Shown: positions 8,602 through 15,774 of the stretch, in pieces
Position numbering within the stretch: the stretch's first letter is position 1
Layout of the letters: every line of letters starts with the position of its first letter
Origin: Polyangia bacterium
GTDB taxonomy: Bacteria > Myxococcota_A > Polyangia > Nannocystales > Nannocystaceae
Reading direction: 5' to 3'
DNA: 44,451 nucleotides
Assembly: GCA_030431075.1 (NCBI GenBank)
Contig: JAUIJR010000003.1
Span: 1 to 44,451 of the forward strand
Program-made: the position numbers and the translations under genes
Notes under the pieces: model-generated
What the model saw: only the letters and a program-made list of their open reading frames with translations
Database searches by the model: none
Told to the model about the DNA's origin: nothing

Positions 8602-8654
8602 CTGGACATGATGCCAAAGCTCGCCCGCGGTGCCGCCGCACCTGGAGGCCCAAT

Positions 8655-8684
8655 AAATGAAAACCCCGCCTCGGGATGGCGGGG
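8655..8684 (-). terminator. Intrinsic terminator of the tRNA-Pro transcript
   Basis: On the minus strand a perfect 7-bp stem (CCCCGCC at 8684-8678 pairing with GGCGGGG at 8670-8664) with a 7-base loop is followed by TTTTCATTTATT. It lies just downstream of the tRNA and upstream of the response regulator start, so it should separate the two transcripts. Confidence 0.85.
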
Positions 8685-8720
8685 TGGTGACCCTCTCCGT
8701 GTATGTGGAGGTGGTCGGGG

Positions 8721-8797
<77 letters not shown>

Positions 8798-8809
8798 GAA
8801 GGGAGGCGG

Positions 8810-8838
8810 TTCCTAGCAGAGCGCTGGTGCCTTGTAAA
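8810..8838 (-). promoter_or_regulatory. Sigma-70-like promoter for tRNA-Pro
   Basis: On the minus strand TTTACA (8838-8833) and TAGGAA (8815-8810) are separated by exactly 17 bases. Transcription would start near 8803, a few bases before the mature tRNA 5' end at 8797, as expected for a monocistronic tRNA gene. Confidence 0.6.
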
Positions 8839-8876
8839 GGCGGCGGCGCGAGACGAGCGCAAAGGGCGCGTAGTTC

Positions 8877-8912
8877 GCCGAGGGCCTCGCCTAAGCCGAG
8901 GGCCTCCCCTAA
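8877..8912. repeat. Two tandem copies of an 18-bp unit
   Basis: GCCGAGGGCCTCGCCTAA is followed directly by a second copy that differs at one position (GCCGAGGGCCTCCCCTAA). The second copy overlaps the stop codon of the kinase gene (TAG, minus strand 8911-8909), so the array is a small duplication of the gene's 3' end. The rest of the tRNA-kinase gap (8839-8876) shows nothing else recognisable. Confidence 0.7.
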
Positions 8913-10108
8913 AAAGCCACGGCGAGGCGGTAGTCGCCCACCGCGAACTCGTCGTCGGGTTGGAGCTCGACGGGGTGGCGGATCGCCTGGTCGTTCACGC
9001 GCACCGAGCCGTCGCCGGCCACCGGACGAAGGTGGGGGCGGTTGGGCATGCCCGACCACTCGAGCATCGCGTGCAGCTTGAGCACGCTGTCGTGCTGCAG
9101 CTTGATCTGGCAGCGCTCGCCGTGCCCGAGGCGGTAGCTCCCCGGCAAAAAGAGGCGGTCCTCGAGGTTGCCGTCCGGATGCAGCACCTTGAGGGTCGCG
9201 GCCACCGGGATGCCCATGTCGCGGTGCAAGATCATCCCGAGGACGTTGGCGAAAGCGCCCGCGTCGGGAGGACGGGTCTCGGGCTCTTTGGACAGCGCGC
9301 GGGCGAGCGAGTTTTGCAAGGCGACGGGCAAGTCCTCGCAGCCGGGTTGCTCTTGCACCGGGACGACGGGCATCTGGGCGTGGGCCTTGAGCCAGGCGAC
9401 GGGGTCTTCGCGCAGGGCGGCTTTGACCTCGGGCAAGGTCATGTCCGCGTGGAAGGGCGAGCGGGCGGTGAGCAGCTCGTACAAGATCGTGGCCAGGGAG
9501 TAGACGTCCGAGGCCGGCTTGAGCACGCGCGTTTGCAGCTGCTCGGGCTGCGAGTAGTGCGGCGTGCCCACGACCATGTGCTGGCTGGTCGCGTTGACGC
9601 CGATGACCGGGCTGCCGTCGAAGGAGCGGGCCAGGCCAAAGTCGAGCACTTTGATCTGCCCGTTGGCCTCGACGAAGATGTTCTCGGGCTTGACGTCACG
9701 GTGGACGATGCCCTTGGAGTGCGGCTCGGCCAGCCCCAGGCAAGCCTGGTGGATGATGGTCACCGCCTGCGCCGGATGCAGCGGCTCGTCGAAGCCGTGC
9801 CAGCGATCGAGGACCGCACCTTCGAGGCAGTCCATCAACATGTAGATGTGACCGTCGGGGCGCAAGCCGCAATCGAAGGTGCGCACCACATGCGGGTTGG
9901 TCAGCGAGCGCAAGATGGTGATCTCGCGCAAGGCGCGTTGGGCCTCGTCGCCGGCGGTCACCGGCTTGCGCGTGAGCTTCAAGGCGAGCTCGCGCTCGTG
10001 GCCCTCGACCGCGACTTTGTAGACGCAGGCGAATGAGCCCTTGCCCAGGACGGACTTGATCTCGATGCGGTCGGCGTAGACGTCGCCCGGCTGCAGTTGC
10101 AGGTCCAT
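8909..10108 (-). CDS. Ser/Thr protein kinase with C-terminal FHA-like domain
   Basis: A 399-aa cytoplasmic eukaryotic-like kinase. Glycine loop GKGSFACV at 22-29, ATP lysine Lys44 (LALKL), Glu62 in the C helix, catalytic loop HRDVKPEN with Asp138, DFGLA at 156-160, and the activation segment to DVYSLATILYELLTARSPF are all present, so it should be active. Residues about 310-399 resemble an FHA phosphothreonine-binding domain (YRLGHGERCQIKL, HAMLEW, VRVNDQ, LQPDDEFAVGDYRL). There is no membrane segment, unlike many PknB-type kinases. It is divergent from the HAD phosphatase gene across a gap of only about 36 bases. Confidence 0.93.
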   Translation of the reverse strand: MDLQLQPGDVYADRIEIKSVLGKGSFACVYKVAVEGHERELALKLTRKPVTAGDEAQRALREITILRSLTNPHVVRTFDCGLRPDGHIYMLMDCLEGAVLDRWHGFDEPLHPAQAVTIIHQACLGLAEPHSKGIVHRDVKPENIFVEANGQIKVLDFGLARSFDGSPVIGVNATSQHMVVGTPHYSQPEQLQTRVLKPASDVYSLATILYELLTARSPFHADMTLPEVKAALREDPVAWLKAHAQMPVVPVQEQPGCEDLPVALQNSLARALSKEPETRPPDAGAFANVLGMILHRDMGIPVAATLKVLHPDGNLEDRLFLPGSYRLGHGERCQIKLQHDSVLKLHAMLEWSGMPNRPHLRPVAGDGSVRVNDQAIRHPVELQPDDEFAVGDYRLAVAF

Positions 10109-10144
10109 CGTGGTATGCGCACGCTAGCACGAGGCCGCTGCGAC

Positions 10145-10918
10145 GTGAACGATCCCGCCCGACTCCGTCCCCTGTCTTCGCTCGAGCCCTTGCGGGCCGC
10201 CGAGATCCAGCTGATCGCCACGGACGTCGATGGGACCTTGACCCGCGCGGGTGCGCTGGACCCAGCCGTGGTGCAGATCATCGCCGACCTGGGCCGCGCC
10301 GGCCTGACCGTGTGGCCCGTCAGCGGACGACCCGCGGGCGAGGTGCTGGGCTTGGTGCGCTACTTGCCCGGGGTCGAGCGGGGCATCGCCGAAAATGGCC
10401 TGCTCGAGATCGTGGCCGACCAAGCGCCGCGCTGGCTCGGGGCGCCCACGGATCGCGCGCGCTTGCGCGCGGTCGGCGATGCGCTCAACGCGGATCATCG
10501 AGCCAAGCTCGAGCTCGCCGGTGACGCCTTTTGCCGGATCGGCGACGTCGCCTACGAGCGCGAGGGGCGGGAGGTCGAGGAGCTGCTTCGCCTGCGCCGG
10601 GCGGCCGAGGCCCACGGGGTCCACCTGATCTGGTCCTCGGTCCACGTGCACATCGCCGAGCGCCGTCCCGACAAGGGCGAGGGCCTCGAGCGCCTCGCAG
10701 CGGAACGTGGTTTCTCGCCCGATCGGATCTGCACGGTGGGCGACGCGCCGAACGATGGGGGCTTGTTCGTCGCCGGCCGCTTTGGTGTGAGCGTCGGCAC
10801 GGTCGACGTCAAAGACACGGCCGCGGAGTTCTCCGCGCTGCCCGAGTTCGTCAGCGAGGCGCGCGAGGCCGAGGCCTTCTTGGAGCTCGCGCGCACGTTG
10901 TTGCGCACCCGCGGCTGA
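10145..10918 (+). CDS. HAD-superfamily (Cof/IIB-type) phosphatase
   Basis: A 257-aa cytoplasmic hydrolase read from GTG 10145 (VNDPARLRPL). HAD motif I is IATDVDGTLT, motif II is VWPVSGRP, the motif III lysine is RPDKGEGL, and motif IV is CTVGDAPNDGGLF. The cap layout matches HAD-IIB enzymes (sugar-phosphate, phosphoglycolate and mannosyl-phosphoglycerate phosphatases); the substrate cannot be told from sequence. ATG 10115 and 10097 are alternative starts, but they leave little or no promoter space before the divergent kinase gene. A GAGG lies 10 bases before the chosen GTG. Confidence 0.85.
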   Translation: MNDPARLRPLSSLEPLRAAEIQLIATDVDGTLTRAGALDPAVVQIIADLGRAGLTVWPVSGRPAGEVLGLVRYLPGVERGIAENGLLEIVADQAPRWLGAPTDRARLRAVGDALNADHRAKLELAGDAFCRIGDVAYEREGREVEELLRLRRAAEAHGVHLIWSSVHVHIAERRPDKGEGLERLAAERGFSPDRICTVGDAPNDGGLFVAGRFGVSVGTVDVKDTAAEFSALPEFVSEAREAEAFLELARTLLRTRG

Positions 10919-11016
10919 AAAAAGCGATTGCCTCGGGCCGCGGGTGTGTGGCCCCCTTCGGTGCGAGTGGTCGCGGCCAGTGAGGCCGGGACGCTCAGCT
11001 ACGAGGAGCCGAGAAG

Positions 11017-12126
11017 ATGCGCATCGGAGTACCCAAAGAGATCAAGACCCACGAGTACCGCGTCGGTGCGCAGCCGGCTGGCGTGCGTGCCCTGGTCGAC
11101 CGCGGCCACGAGGTGCACGTCCAAAGCGGCGCGGGGCTCGGCAGTGGTTTCGACGACGAAGCCTACGCGGCCGCGGGTGCCAAGCTGGTGGCGAGCGCGG
11201 GCGAGGCCTGGGACGCCGACATGGTCATCAAGGTCAAAGAGCCCTTGGCCGCCGAGTTCGACTTCTTCTCCAAAGGCAAGATCGTCTACACCTACTTGCA
11301 CCTCGCGGCGGCGACGGAGCTGACCCAAAAGCTCCTCGACACCGGCGTGCGCGGCGTGGCCTACGAGACCATCACCGACGCGCGCGGCACCTTGCCGCTC
11401 TTGCGACCGATGTCCGAGATCGCCGGACGCATGGCCGTGCAGGTCGGCGCGTGGGCCCTCGAGAAGGCCAACGGCGGCATGGGCCTGCTGCTCGGCGGCG
11501 TGCCCGGCACCCGTCGCGGCCGCGTGATCGTGCTCGGCGGCGGCGTAGTCGGCACGGCGGCGGCCCGCATCGCCATCGGCATGGGCGCGCACGTCACCAT
11601 CCTCGACGTGAACTTGGACCGCATGGCCGAGCTCGAGGACATTTTCGGCAACGCCATCGAGACCCTCTACTCGAACCCGGAGAACATCGAGCACATGGTG
11701 CGCACGGCCGACATGGTCGTGGGCGCGGTGCTCATCCCCGGCGGTGCGGCCCCCAAACTCGTGACCCGTGAGCTCATCGGCAAGATGCAGCCCGGATCGG
11801 TGGTGGTCGATGTTGCCGTCGACCAGGGCGGGTGCATCGAGACCTGCAAGCCGACCACCCACGACGCGCCGACCTTCATCGTCGACGACGTGGTGCACTA
11901 CTGCGTGGCCAACATGCCGGGCGCCGTCCCGCGGACCAGCACCTACGCGCTGACCAACGCGACCTTGCGCCACGCCTTGGCGCTCGCGGACAAGGGCATC
12001 GTCGAGGCCGTGCGCGGCGACATCCACCTCGCGCGTGGCGTGAACACCTGGGACGGCGCGTGCACGAACGCGGCCGTGGCTAAAGATCTCGGGCACGAAT
12101 TCACGCCTCTCGAAAAGCTGCTCTGA
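11017..12126 (+). CDS. ald: Alanine dehydrogenase
   Basis: A 369-aa NAD-dependent enzyme catalysing reversible L-alanine to pyruvate plus ammonium. MRIGVPKEIKTHEYRVG carries the substrate-binding Arg15; VIKVKEP carries the conserved Lys (72 or 74), and His95 in YTYLHLA is the expected catalytic base. The Rossmann motif VLGGGVVGTAAARIAIGMGA and the conserved DVAVDQGGCIET block follow. Length fits the family (about 370 aa). A GAGGAG Shine-Dalgarno lies about 10 bases before ATG 11017. HEYRVGAQP departs slightly from the usual NEYRVALTP form. Confidence 0.96.
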   Translation: MRIGVPKEIKTHEYRVGAQPAGVRALVDRGHEVHVQSGAGLGSGFDDEAYAAAGAKLVASAGEAWDADMVIKVKEPLAAEFDFFSKGKIVYTYLHLAAATELTQKLLDTGVRGVAYETITDARGTLPLLRPMSEIAGRMAVQVGAWALEKANGGMGLLLGGVPGTRRGRVIVLGGGVVGTAAARIAIGMGAHVTILDVNLDRMAELEDIFGNAIETLYSNPENIEHMVRTADMVVGAVLIPGGAAPKLVTRELIGKMQPGSVVVDVAVDQGGCIETCKPTTHDAPTFIVDDVVHYCVANMPGAVPRTSTYALTNATLRHALALADKGIVEAVRGDIHLARGVNTWDGACTNAAVAKDLGHEFTPLEKLL

Positions 12127-12140
12127 GCCCGCGCGGGCTC
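12125..12140 (+). terminator. Perfect palindrome overlapping the ald stop; weak terminator candidate
   Basis: GAGCCCGCGCGGGCTC is a perfect 16-bp palindrome beginning inside the ald stop codon. No T tract follows, so intrinsic termination is doubtful. A small AAAGCC/GGCTTT hairpin follows at about 12173-12186. The rest of the gap to 12270 shows nothing recognisable. Confidence 0.3.
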
Positions 12141-12269
12141 GGGGTCCGCGCGCCGACCTGGAGTGGATCTGTAAAGCCTCGGCTTTGCGCCATCGCGCCG
12201 CAGCCGTGCTGGTGCGCGGGGCTACGCACATTTCCTGGCCGCGTCTTTGGGGGGTGGCATCATGGGCGC

Positions 12270-12995
12270 ATGTTCCGTCTGCAGAACATCCTCCCTCTCG
12301 GGGCTTTGGCCACGACCCTCGCGCTGGCCTCCGTGGCGCACGCCGGACCCGGCGACACCTCGACCACCAAGGGCACGATCGGCATCGACACGAGCTTTTT
12401 CGGCTTCGGCCACTGGAACCCGGACGGCGGTCCAGCCGACGACGGCACCAACTTCGTGGGCTTCGGTGTCGGCCGCGCCGTGGCCACCCAAAACAACATC
12501 ATCCAGCCCGCGCCCTTGGTCGGTCTGCGTGGTGGCGCGGTGATCTTGGGCGGCAACGCGGTCGTCGGCGCGCGTCTGACCTTCTCGGTCTTCGCCGCCG
12601 TGCCCGAGAACGAGGACGCTGGAAAGACCACGGTCTTCAACGGCGAGCTCATTCCATTTTTTCGCTACCTGTTCATGCCGGGCAACTTCATCCGCCCCTA
12701 CGTCGAGGGGCACGTCGGCCTCGGCGGCGGACTGACCAAGAACGTGGTCGACATCCCGGTGATCGGGCAGGTCGTGACCACCGGCCATCAGATCTCCCCG
12801 ATCGTCGGTGCGGGCGGCGGTGCGATCTTCTTTTTGAACGAGCACTTCTCCGTGGATGTGGGGCTCGGCTTCGACTACATGGCGCCGCATACCCGCGTCA
12901 CCGACGACGACCCGGACACCGAGGAGGAGGGCTGGGACAAGGCCGGCGACCTCATCAGCCTCGAGGTCCTCGCCGGCATCAGCGGCTGGTTCTGA
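12270..12995 (+). CDS. Outer-membrane beta-barrel-like protein
   Basis: A 241-aa exported protein. A typical signal peptide (LPLGALATTLALASVAHA) with an AHA cleavage site is followed by alternating hydrophobic/polar strands rich in Gly and aromatics (VGFGVGRAVATQNN, FFRYLFMPGNFIRPYVEGH, SPIVGAGGGAIFFLNEHFSV, VDVGLGFDYMA). It ends ...ISGWF, with the terminal Phe typical of BAM-assembled barrels. No specific porin family is recognised. A strong terminator follows, so it is probably monocistronic. Confidence 0.75.
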   Translation: MFRLQNILPLGALATTLALASVAHAGPGDTSTTKGTIGIDTSFFGFGHWNPDGGPADDGTNFVGFGVGRAVATQNNIIQPAPLVGLRGGAVILGGNAVVGARLTFSVFAAVPENEDAGKTTVFNGELIPFFRYLFMPGNFIRPYVEGHVGLGGGLTKNVVDIPVIGQVVTTGHQISPIVGAGGGAIFFLNEHFSVDVGLGFDYMAPHTRVTDDDPDTEEEGWDKAGDLISLEVLAGISGWF

Positions 12996-13016
12996 GCGGC
13001 CTTGCCCGCACGAAAG

Positions 13017-13043
13017 AGCCCGCGGTCTCCCGCGGGCTTTTTC
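13017..13043 (+). terminator. Strong intrinsic terminator after the barrel protein gene
   Basis: AGCCCGCGG and CCGCGGGCT form a perfect 9-bp stem around a TCTC loop, followed by TTTTT. It sits between convergent genes. On the minus strand the stem is followed by CTTTCG, so it may also weakly end the propeller lipoprotein transcript. Confidence 0.9.
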
Positions 13044-13061
13044 GTGTCTAGTGGCGGCGAC

Positions 13062-14522
13062 TCAGTCGAGCTGCAGCGCGCCGATGTCGAAGGTCTCGCC
13101 CTCTTTCATCTGCGAGCCGAGGTCCGAGCCCATCGTGACACGCCACTTGCCCTCGACTTTGAAGGCGATCCCGTAAGCGCCGAGGGGGACGTCGGCGATC
13201 TCGAAGCTGCCGTCCTCGCCGGAGCTCGCCTCGAACTTCACTGGGGAGTCGGCGCAGGGGCTCTTCGAGAACATCATGTCCGGGCTCGGGCACAGCTCGA
13301 TGGCTACGCCAGCCTGGCCCTTTCCGCTTCGGAGCAGCTTACCTTTGAGATTTCCCTTCTTGATGGGACCGCCGCGGGGCAGCGAAGGGCCCTTGCCGGC
13401 GACGATGATGTTCTCGACCTTGCCCGAGATCTCGGGCACCGCGCCCGAGGGCCACTCGGTCTTCTCGCCCTCGGATCCGAGCACCGAGATACCGATGGCC
13501 GAGGCGATCCAGACGCGCCCTTGGTCGTCGACGGTGACGGCCGAGATGTTGTCGGCGCTGAAGTCCTTGTTCTTGCCCGAGAATGTCTTCAACCCTCCAT
13601 CGAACTTGCCGACCTCGTCGAGGCCAGTGCGAAAGGCCATCGCTCCGGACTGCGAGAAGCTCAGGTAGGCCAGCTGCAAAAAGCCCTTCAGGCCCAGGTC
13701 GGTCTTGCTGACCGCCTCGCCGGGGCCGAGTTGCGCGACCGTCTCGCCCGTCCAGGCGTAGACCTTGCCGTCGGGGGAGACCTCGACCCCCTCGAAAAAG
13801 GGCTTGCGCTTGGAGAGCGACGAGACGTCGACGGTCTTCCAGGCGCCATCGACCTTGGTGTGGAGGGCGTTTGCGGAGGCGACCCACAGCTGGCCCTCGC
13901 TGCCGATCCCGATGCCCTCGAGCAACGCAATGTCCTCTCCAAGTACCTTCTTGGGCTCGCTGCTCCAGGTCTTGCCATCAAAGGTGCCGATGCCCTCGTA
14001 GCTGACGGTGTACACCTTGCCGTCTTTGTCGACGGCGAAGTCGTCGGGGGCCCCGACGCCTTCGCGCGGGGCAGTAGCGACGAGGGTGAACTCGCTGCCC
14101 TCGAGGCGAAGGATGTCCATGTAGGCGAGGGCGTAGATGTGCCCGTCGAGACCACGCGTGAAGTGCTTGAGCAGCATCTTGGGGCTCTCGGCCATCGGTG
14201 TGAACTCGTCCCCGTCGAGGACCACCAGTCCCTTGTTGGCGACCATGAAGTAGGCCGGGCCGGCTTCACCGGCGGCGGTGGGGACAGGAGGCGGGGTCTC
14301 GGCGCCGCTCGCCGCGGGGGCCTTCGCACCGGTGGCGGCGCCCGGGCCGGTGGCGGCTTCGGCCCCGCTCGCGGCCTCGGCCCCGCTCGCAGCCTCGACG
14401 GCACCGCCGCTCGGACCCGTCGCCGCGTTGGAAGGATCCTCCGAGGCGCTTTTGTCCTCGCAGCCGCTCGAGAAGAAGAGCGCGCAGCTCAGCGTAGCGA
14501 GGATCCGGCCGGGGGAGCTCAT
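13062..14522 (-). CDS. Lipoprotein with propeller-type repeats and carboxypeptidase-regulatory-like end
   Basis: A 486-aa predicted lipoprotein (lipobox FSSGC, Cys21). Residues about 40-85 are a low-complexity Ala/Gly/Glu/Pro tether with repeats of AASGAEA. Residues about 95-390 contain repeated blades with G-KVY-, GQLWVASANAL, GKVYAWTGE and GRVWIASAIGISVL, as in NHL or two-component-regulator propellers. Residues about 400-486 (KGKLLRSGKGQAGVAIEL, SGEDGSFEIADVPLGAYGI) resemble a carboxypeptidase regulatory-like beta-sandwich. Probable location is the periplasm or cell surface. Ligand unknown. It is divergent from the next lipoprotein gene across 107 bases that hold no promoter I can define. 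Confidence 0.8.
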   Translation of the reverse strand: MSSPGRILATLSCALFFSSGCEDKSASEDPSNAATGPSGGAVEAASGAEAASGAEAATGPGAATGAKAPAASGAETPPPVPTAAGEAGPAYFMVANKGLVVLDGDEFTPMAESPKMLLKHFTRGLDGHIYALAYMDILRLEGSEFTLVATAPREGVGAPDDFAVDKDGKVYTVSYEGIGTFDGKTWSSEPKKVLGEDIALLEGIGIGSEGQLWVASANALHTKVDGAWKTVDVSSLSKRKPFFEGVEVSPDGKVYAWTGETVAQLGPGEAVSKTDLGLKGFLQLAYLSFSQSGAMAFRTGLDEVGKFDGGLKTFSGKNKDFSADNISAVTVDDQGRVWIASAIGISVLGSEGEKTEWPSGAVPEISGKVENIIVAGKGPSLPRGGPIKKGNLKGKLLRSGKGQAGVAIELCPSPDMMFSKSPCADSPVKFEASSGEDGSFEIADVPLGAYGIAFKVEGKWRVTMGSDLGSQMKEGETFDIGALQLD

Positions 14523-14629
14523 GGCGACCAGGCTGCCAGTCGCCGCGCGCGAGGGGCAAGGTCGAATCGTTCGCTTTCGGGATCTGCGCGACGCGGCGTA
14601 GCGAGGGTCGCAGCTGATACTCTGGGGTG

Positions 14630-15340
14630 ATGAAGCGTGCGTGGGTCTTCGCCTGTTGTTTGGGGGGCACTGGGATCGTCTCGGCCTGCGGGGATCCGGA
14701 CCCGAGCACGAGCGAGGCGAGCAGCGCGGACGCGGAGGCCGAGAGCGGCGAGGCGGGGGAGTCGGGCGAAGGGGAGGCCGGGAGTGCGAGTTCGACCGGC
14801 GACGGCGACGGCGATGGAGACGGAGACGGAGACGGTGACGGTGACGGTGACGGAGATGGCGACGGAGACGGAGACGGAGATGGCGACGGCGACGGCGACC
14901 TTTGCGGCAACGGCAGCCTCGACGACGAGGAAGCCTGCGACGGCAACTTGGTGCCGATGAGCTGCGCCGACCTCGGCTTCGAGGCGGGCACGCTGAGCTG
15001 CGCCGAGAACTGCACCTTCGACACCAGCATGTGCACCGTCAGCTGCGGCAACGGCGTCGTGGATGCGGGCGAAGACTGCGATGGCGACGCGCTCGACGAC
15101 ACCGAGTGCACGGATCTCGGCTTGGGCGTCGGGACCTTGTCGTGCACTTCGGCCTGCGACTTCGACACCAGCGCGTGTGGCAGCGCGCTGTGTGGCAACG
15201 GTGTCGCCGACGGCCAAGAGCAATGCGACGGCACCGACTTTCAAGGCCGCGATTGCGAGAGCTTTGGCTTTTCGGGCGGCGGCGTGCTCGCGTGCACCGA
15301 CATGTGCATGGCCGACACCTCGGGCTGCATCGCCGGTTAG
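14630..15340 (+). CDS. GD-repeat lipoprotein with DUF4215-like disulfide repeats
   Basis: A 236-aa predicted lipoprotein, lipobox VSAC with Cys20. Order: signal peptide, acidic Ser/Glu/Ala linker, a (GD)17 tract (about residues 57-90), then three Cys-rich repeats of the type CGNGVVDAGEDCDG followed by a Cys pair (LSCAENC, LSCTSAC, LACTDMC). These resemble the DUF4215/Myxococcus disulfide repeat, a surface module known from myxobacteria. ATG 14630 (MKRAWVF) is preferred over the adjacent GTG 14627. Function unknown; the architecture suggests a surface-exposed domain on a flexible tether. Confidence 0.85.
   Translation: MKRAWVFACCLGGTGIVSACGDPDPSTSEASSADAEAESGEAGESGEGEAGSASSTGDGDGDGDGDGDGDGDGDGDGDGDGDGDGDGDGDLCGNGSLDDEEACDGNLVPMSCADLGFEAGTLSCAENCTFDTSMCTVSCGNGVVDAGEDCDGDALDDTECTDLGLGVGTLSCTSACDFDTSACGSALCGNGVADGQEQCDGTDFQGRDCESFGFSGGGVLACTDMCMADTSGCIAG
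14798..14899 (+). repeat. (GD)17-encoding hexanucleotide tract
   Basis: 102 bases of imperfect GGN-GAY repeats encode 17 Gly-Asp pairs. Third-position variation (GGC, GGT, GGA; GAC, GAT) shows the tract is maintained at protein level rather than being a fresh DNA expansion. Confidence 0.95.
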
Positions 15341-15356
15341 TTCCGAAGCGCGGGGC

Positions 15357-15384
15357 TTGACATTTTTTTCGCGTCGTCTAAATA
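15357..15384 (+). promoter_or_regulatory. Near-consensus sigma-70 promoter
   Basis: A perfect -35 TTGACA (15357-15362) and a TAAATA -10 (15379-15384) are separated by 16 bases that begin with seven T. Transcription should start near 15391. Such an AT-rich near-consensus element stands out in this GC-rich window. It drives toward the two tiny ORFs and the terminator at 15716-15759, not toward any long gene on the plus strand. Confidence 0.8.
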
Positions 15385-15462
15385 GGCGCCCCTCGCTGGC
15401 CGTCTAGGCGGTCCCGACGACACTCGATGTGTTCTCGGCCCGGCGAACTCGGGAGTCTGCCC

Positions 15463-15510
15463 ATGCACCCCTTCAACTCGATGACCAGCCAATTCGCCCC
15501 TGTGGGCTGA
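15463..15510 (+). CDS. Possible 15-codon leader ORF
   Basis: ATG 15463 to TGA 15510 encodes MHPFNSMTSQFAPVG. A GGGAG Shine-Dalgarno lies 7 bases upstream of the ATG. It sits in the leader of the promoter-terminator unit, 31 bases before the 49-aa ORF and in a different frame. It could be a regulatory uORF or a chance ORF; no family is recognisable at this length. Confidence 0.35.
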   Translation: MHPFNSMTSQFAPVG

Positions 15511-15541
15511 TCTGGCGCGCGTTTTCGGGGGGAAGGGGGCG

Positions 15542-15691
15542 ATGGCCCCGACTTTCGAACACGAGCTCGCCGCGGGGATGGTCCCCGCGCGCGTGATGAA
15601 GCACGACCGTGTGGGCGTACGGCATGCGACCCGCCGCGTGTATGGAGGTACGAACATGCTGAAACAACTGAGGTATTTCGCCTTGCAGTAG
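15542..15691 (+). CDS. Small basic protein of 49 aa, unknown
   Basis: ATG 15542 to TAG 15691 encodes a 49-residue Arg/His/Lys-rich protein. It starts MAPTFEHELAAGM, has a central RVGVRHATRRVYGG and ends NMLKQLRYFALQ. A purine-rich GGGGGGAAGGGGG segment precedes the ATG. An internal ATG at 15656 with its own GGAGG (15644-15648) would give only MLKQLRYFALQ. Codons 11-16 form a strong hairpin (CGCGGGGA/TCCCCGCG, 15571-15589), and the stop lies in a TAGCGGCC palindrome (15689-15705). It is the largest sense ORF between a near-consensus promoter and a strong terminator. I do not recognise a family. It may be a small protein, or the region may be a structured RNA. Confidence 0.5.
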   Translation: MAPTFEHELAAGMVPARVMKHDRVGVRHATRRVYGGTNMLKQLRYFALQ

Positions 15692-15715
15692 CGGCCCGGC
15701 CGCTATGAACGAAAC

Positions 15716-15759
15716 GGCACCGCGTCGACGCCAATGGCGTGGACGCGGTGCCACTTTTT
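15716..15759 (+). terminator. Strong intrinsic terminator
   Basis: GGCACCGCGTC (15716-15726) pairs perfectly with GACGCGGTGCC (15742-15752). After one mismatch the stem extends by five further pairs to an AAT loop. It is followed by ACTTTTT. It closes the unit begun by the promoter at 15357-15384. On the minus strand it is followed by GTTTCGTT, so it may also serve the convergent permease gene. Confidence 0.9.
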
Positions 15760-15774
15760 ACGCGGGCCGCCGGC

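Noticed and set aside
12185-12890. Alternative ORFs over the beta-barrel gene on both strands
   Set aside because: The barrel gene has a clear signal peptide and terminal Phe. The others are Arg- or His-rich shadows.
15473-15754. Minus-strand ORF opposite the small-protein locus
   Set aside because: It has no Shine-Dalgarno or motif and runs through the terminator stem. The plus-strand promoter, small ORFs and T tract point to plus-strand transcription.
15385-15760. tmRNA, 6S RNA, SRP RNA or RNase P RNA
   Set aside because: I looked for the tRNA-like end of tmRNA, the SRP GGAAGG loop region and RNase P core motifs and found none. An unknown ncRNA remains possible.
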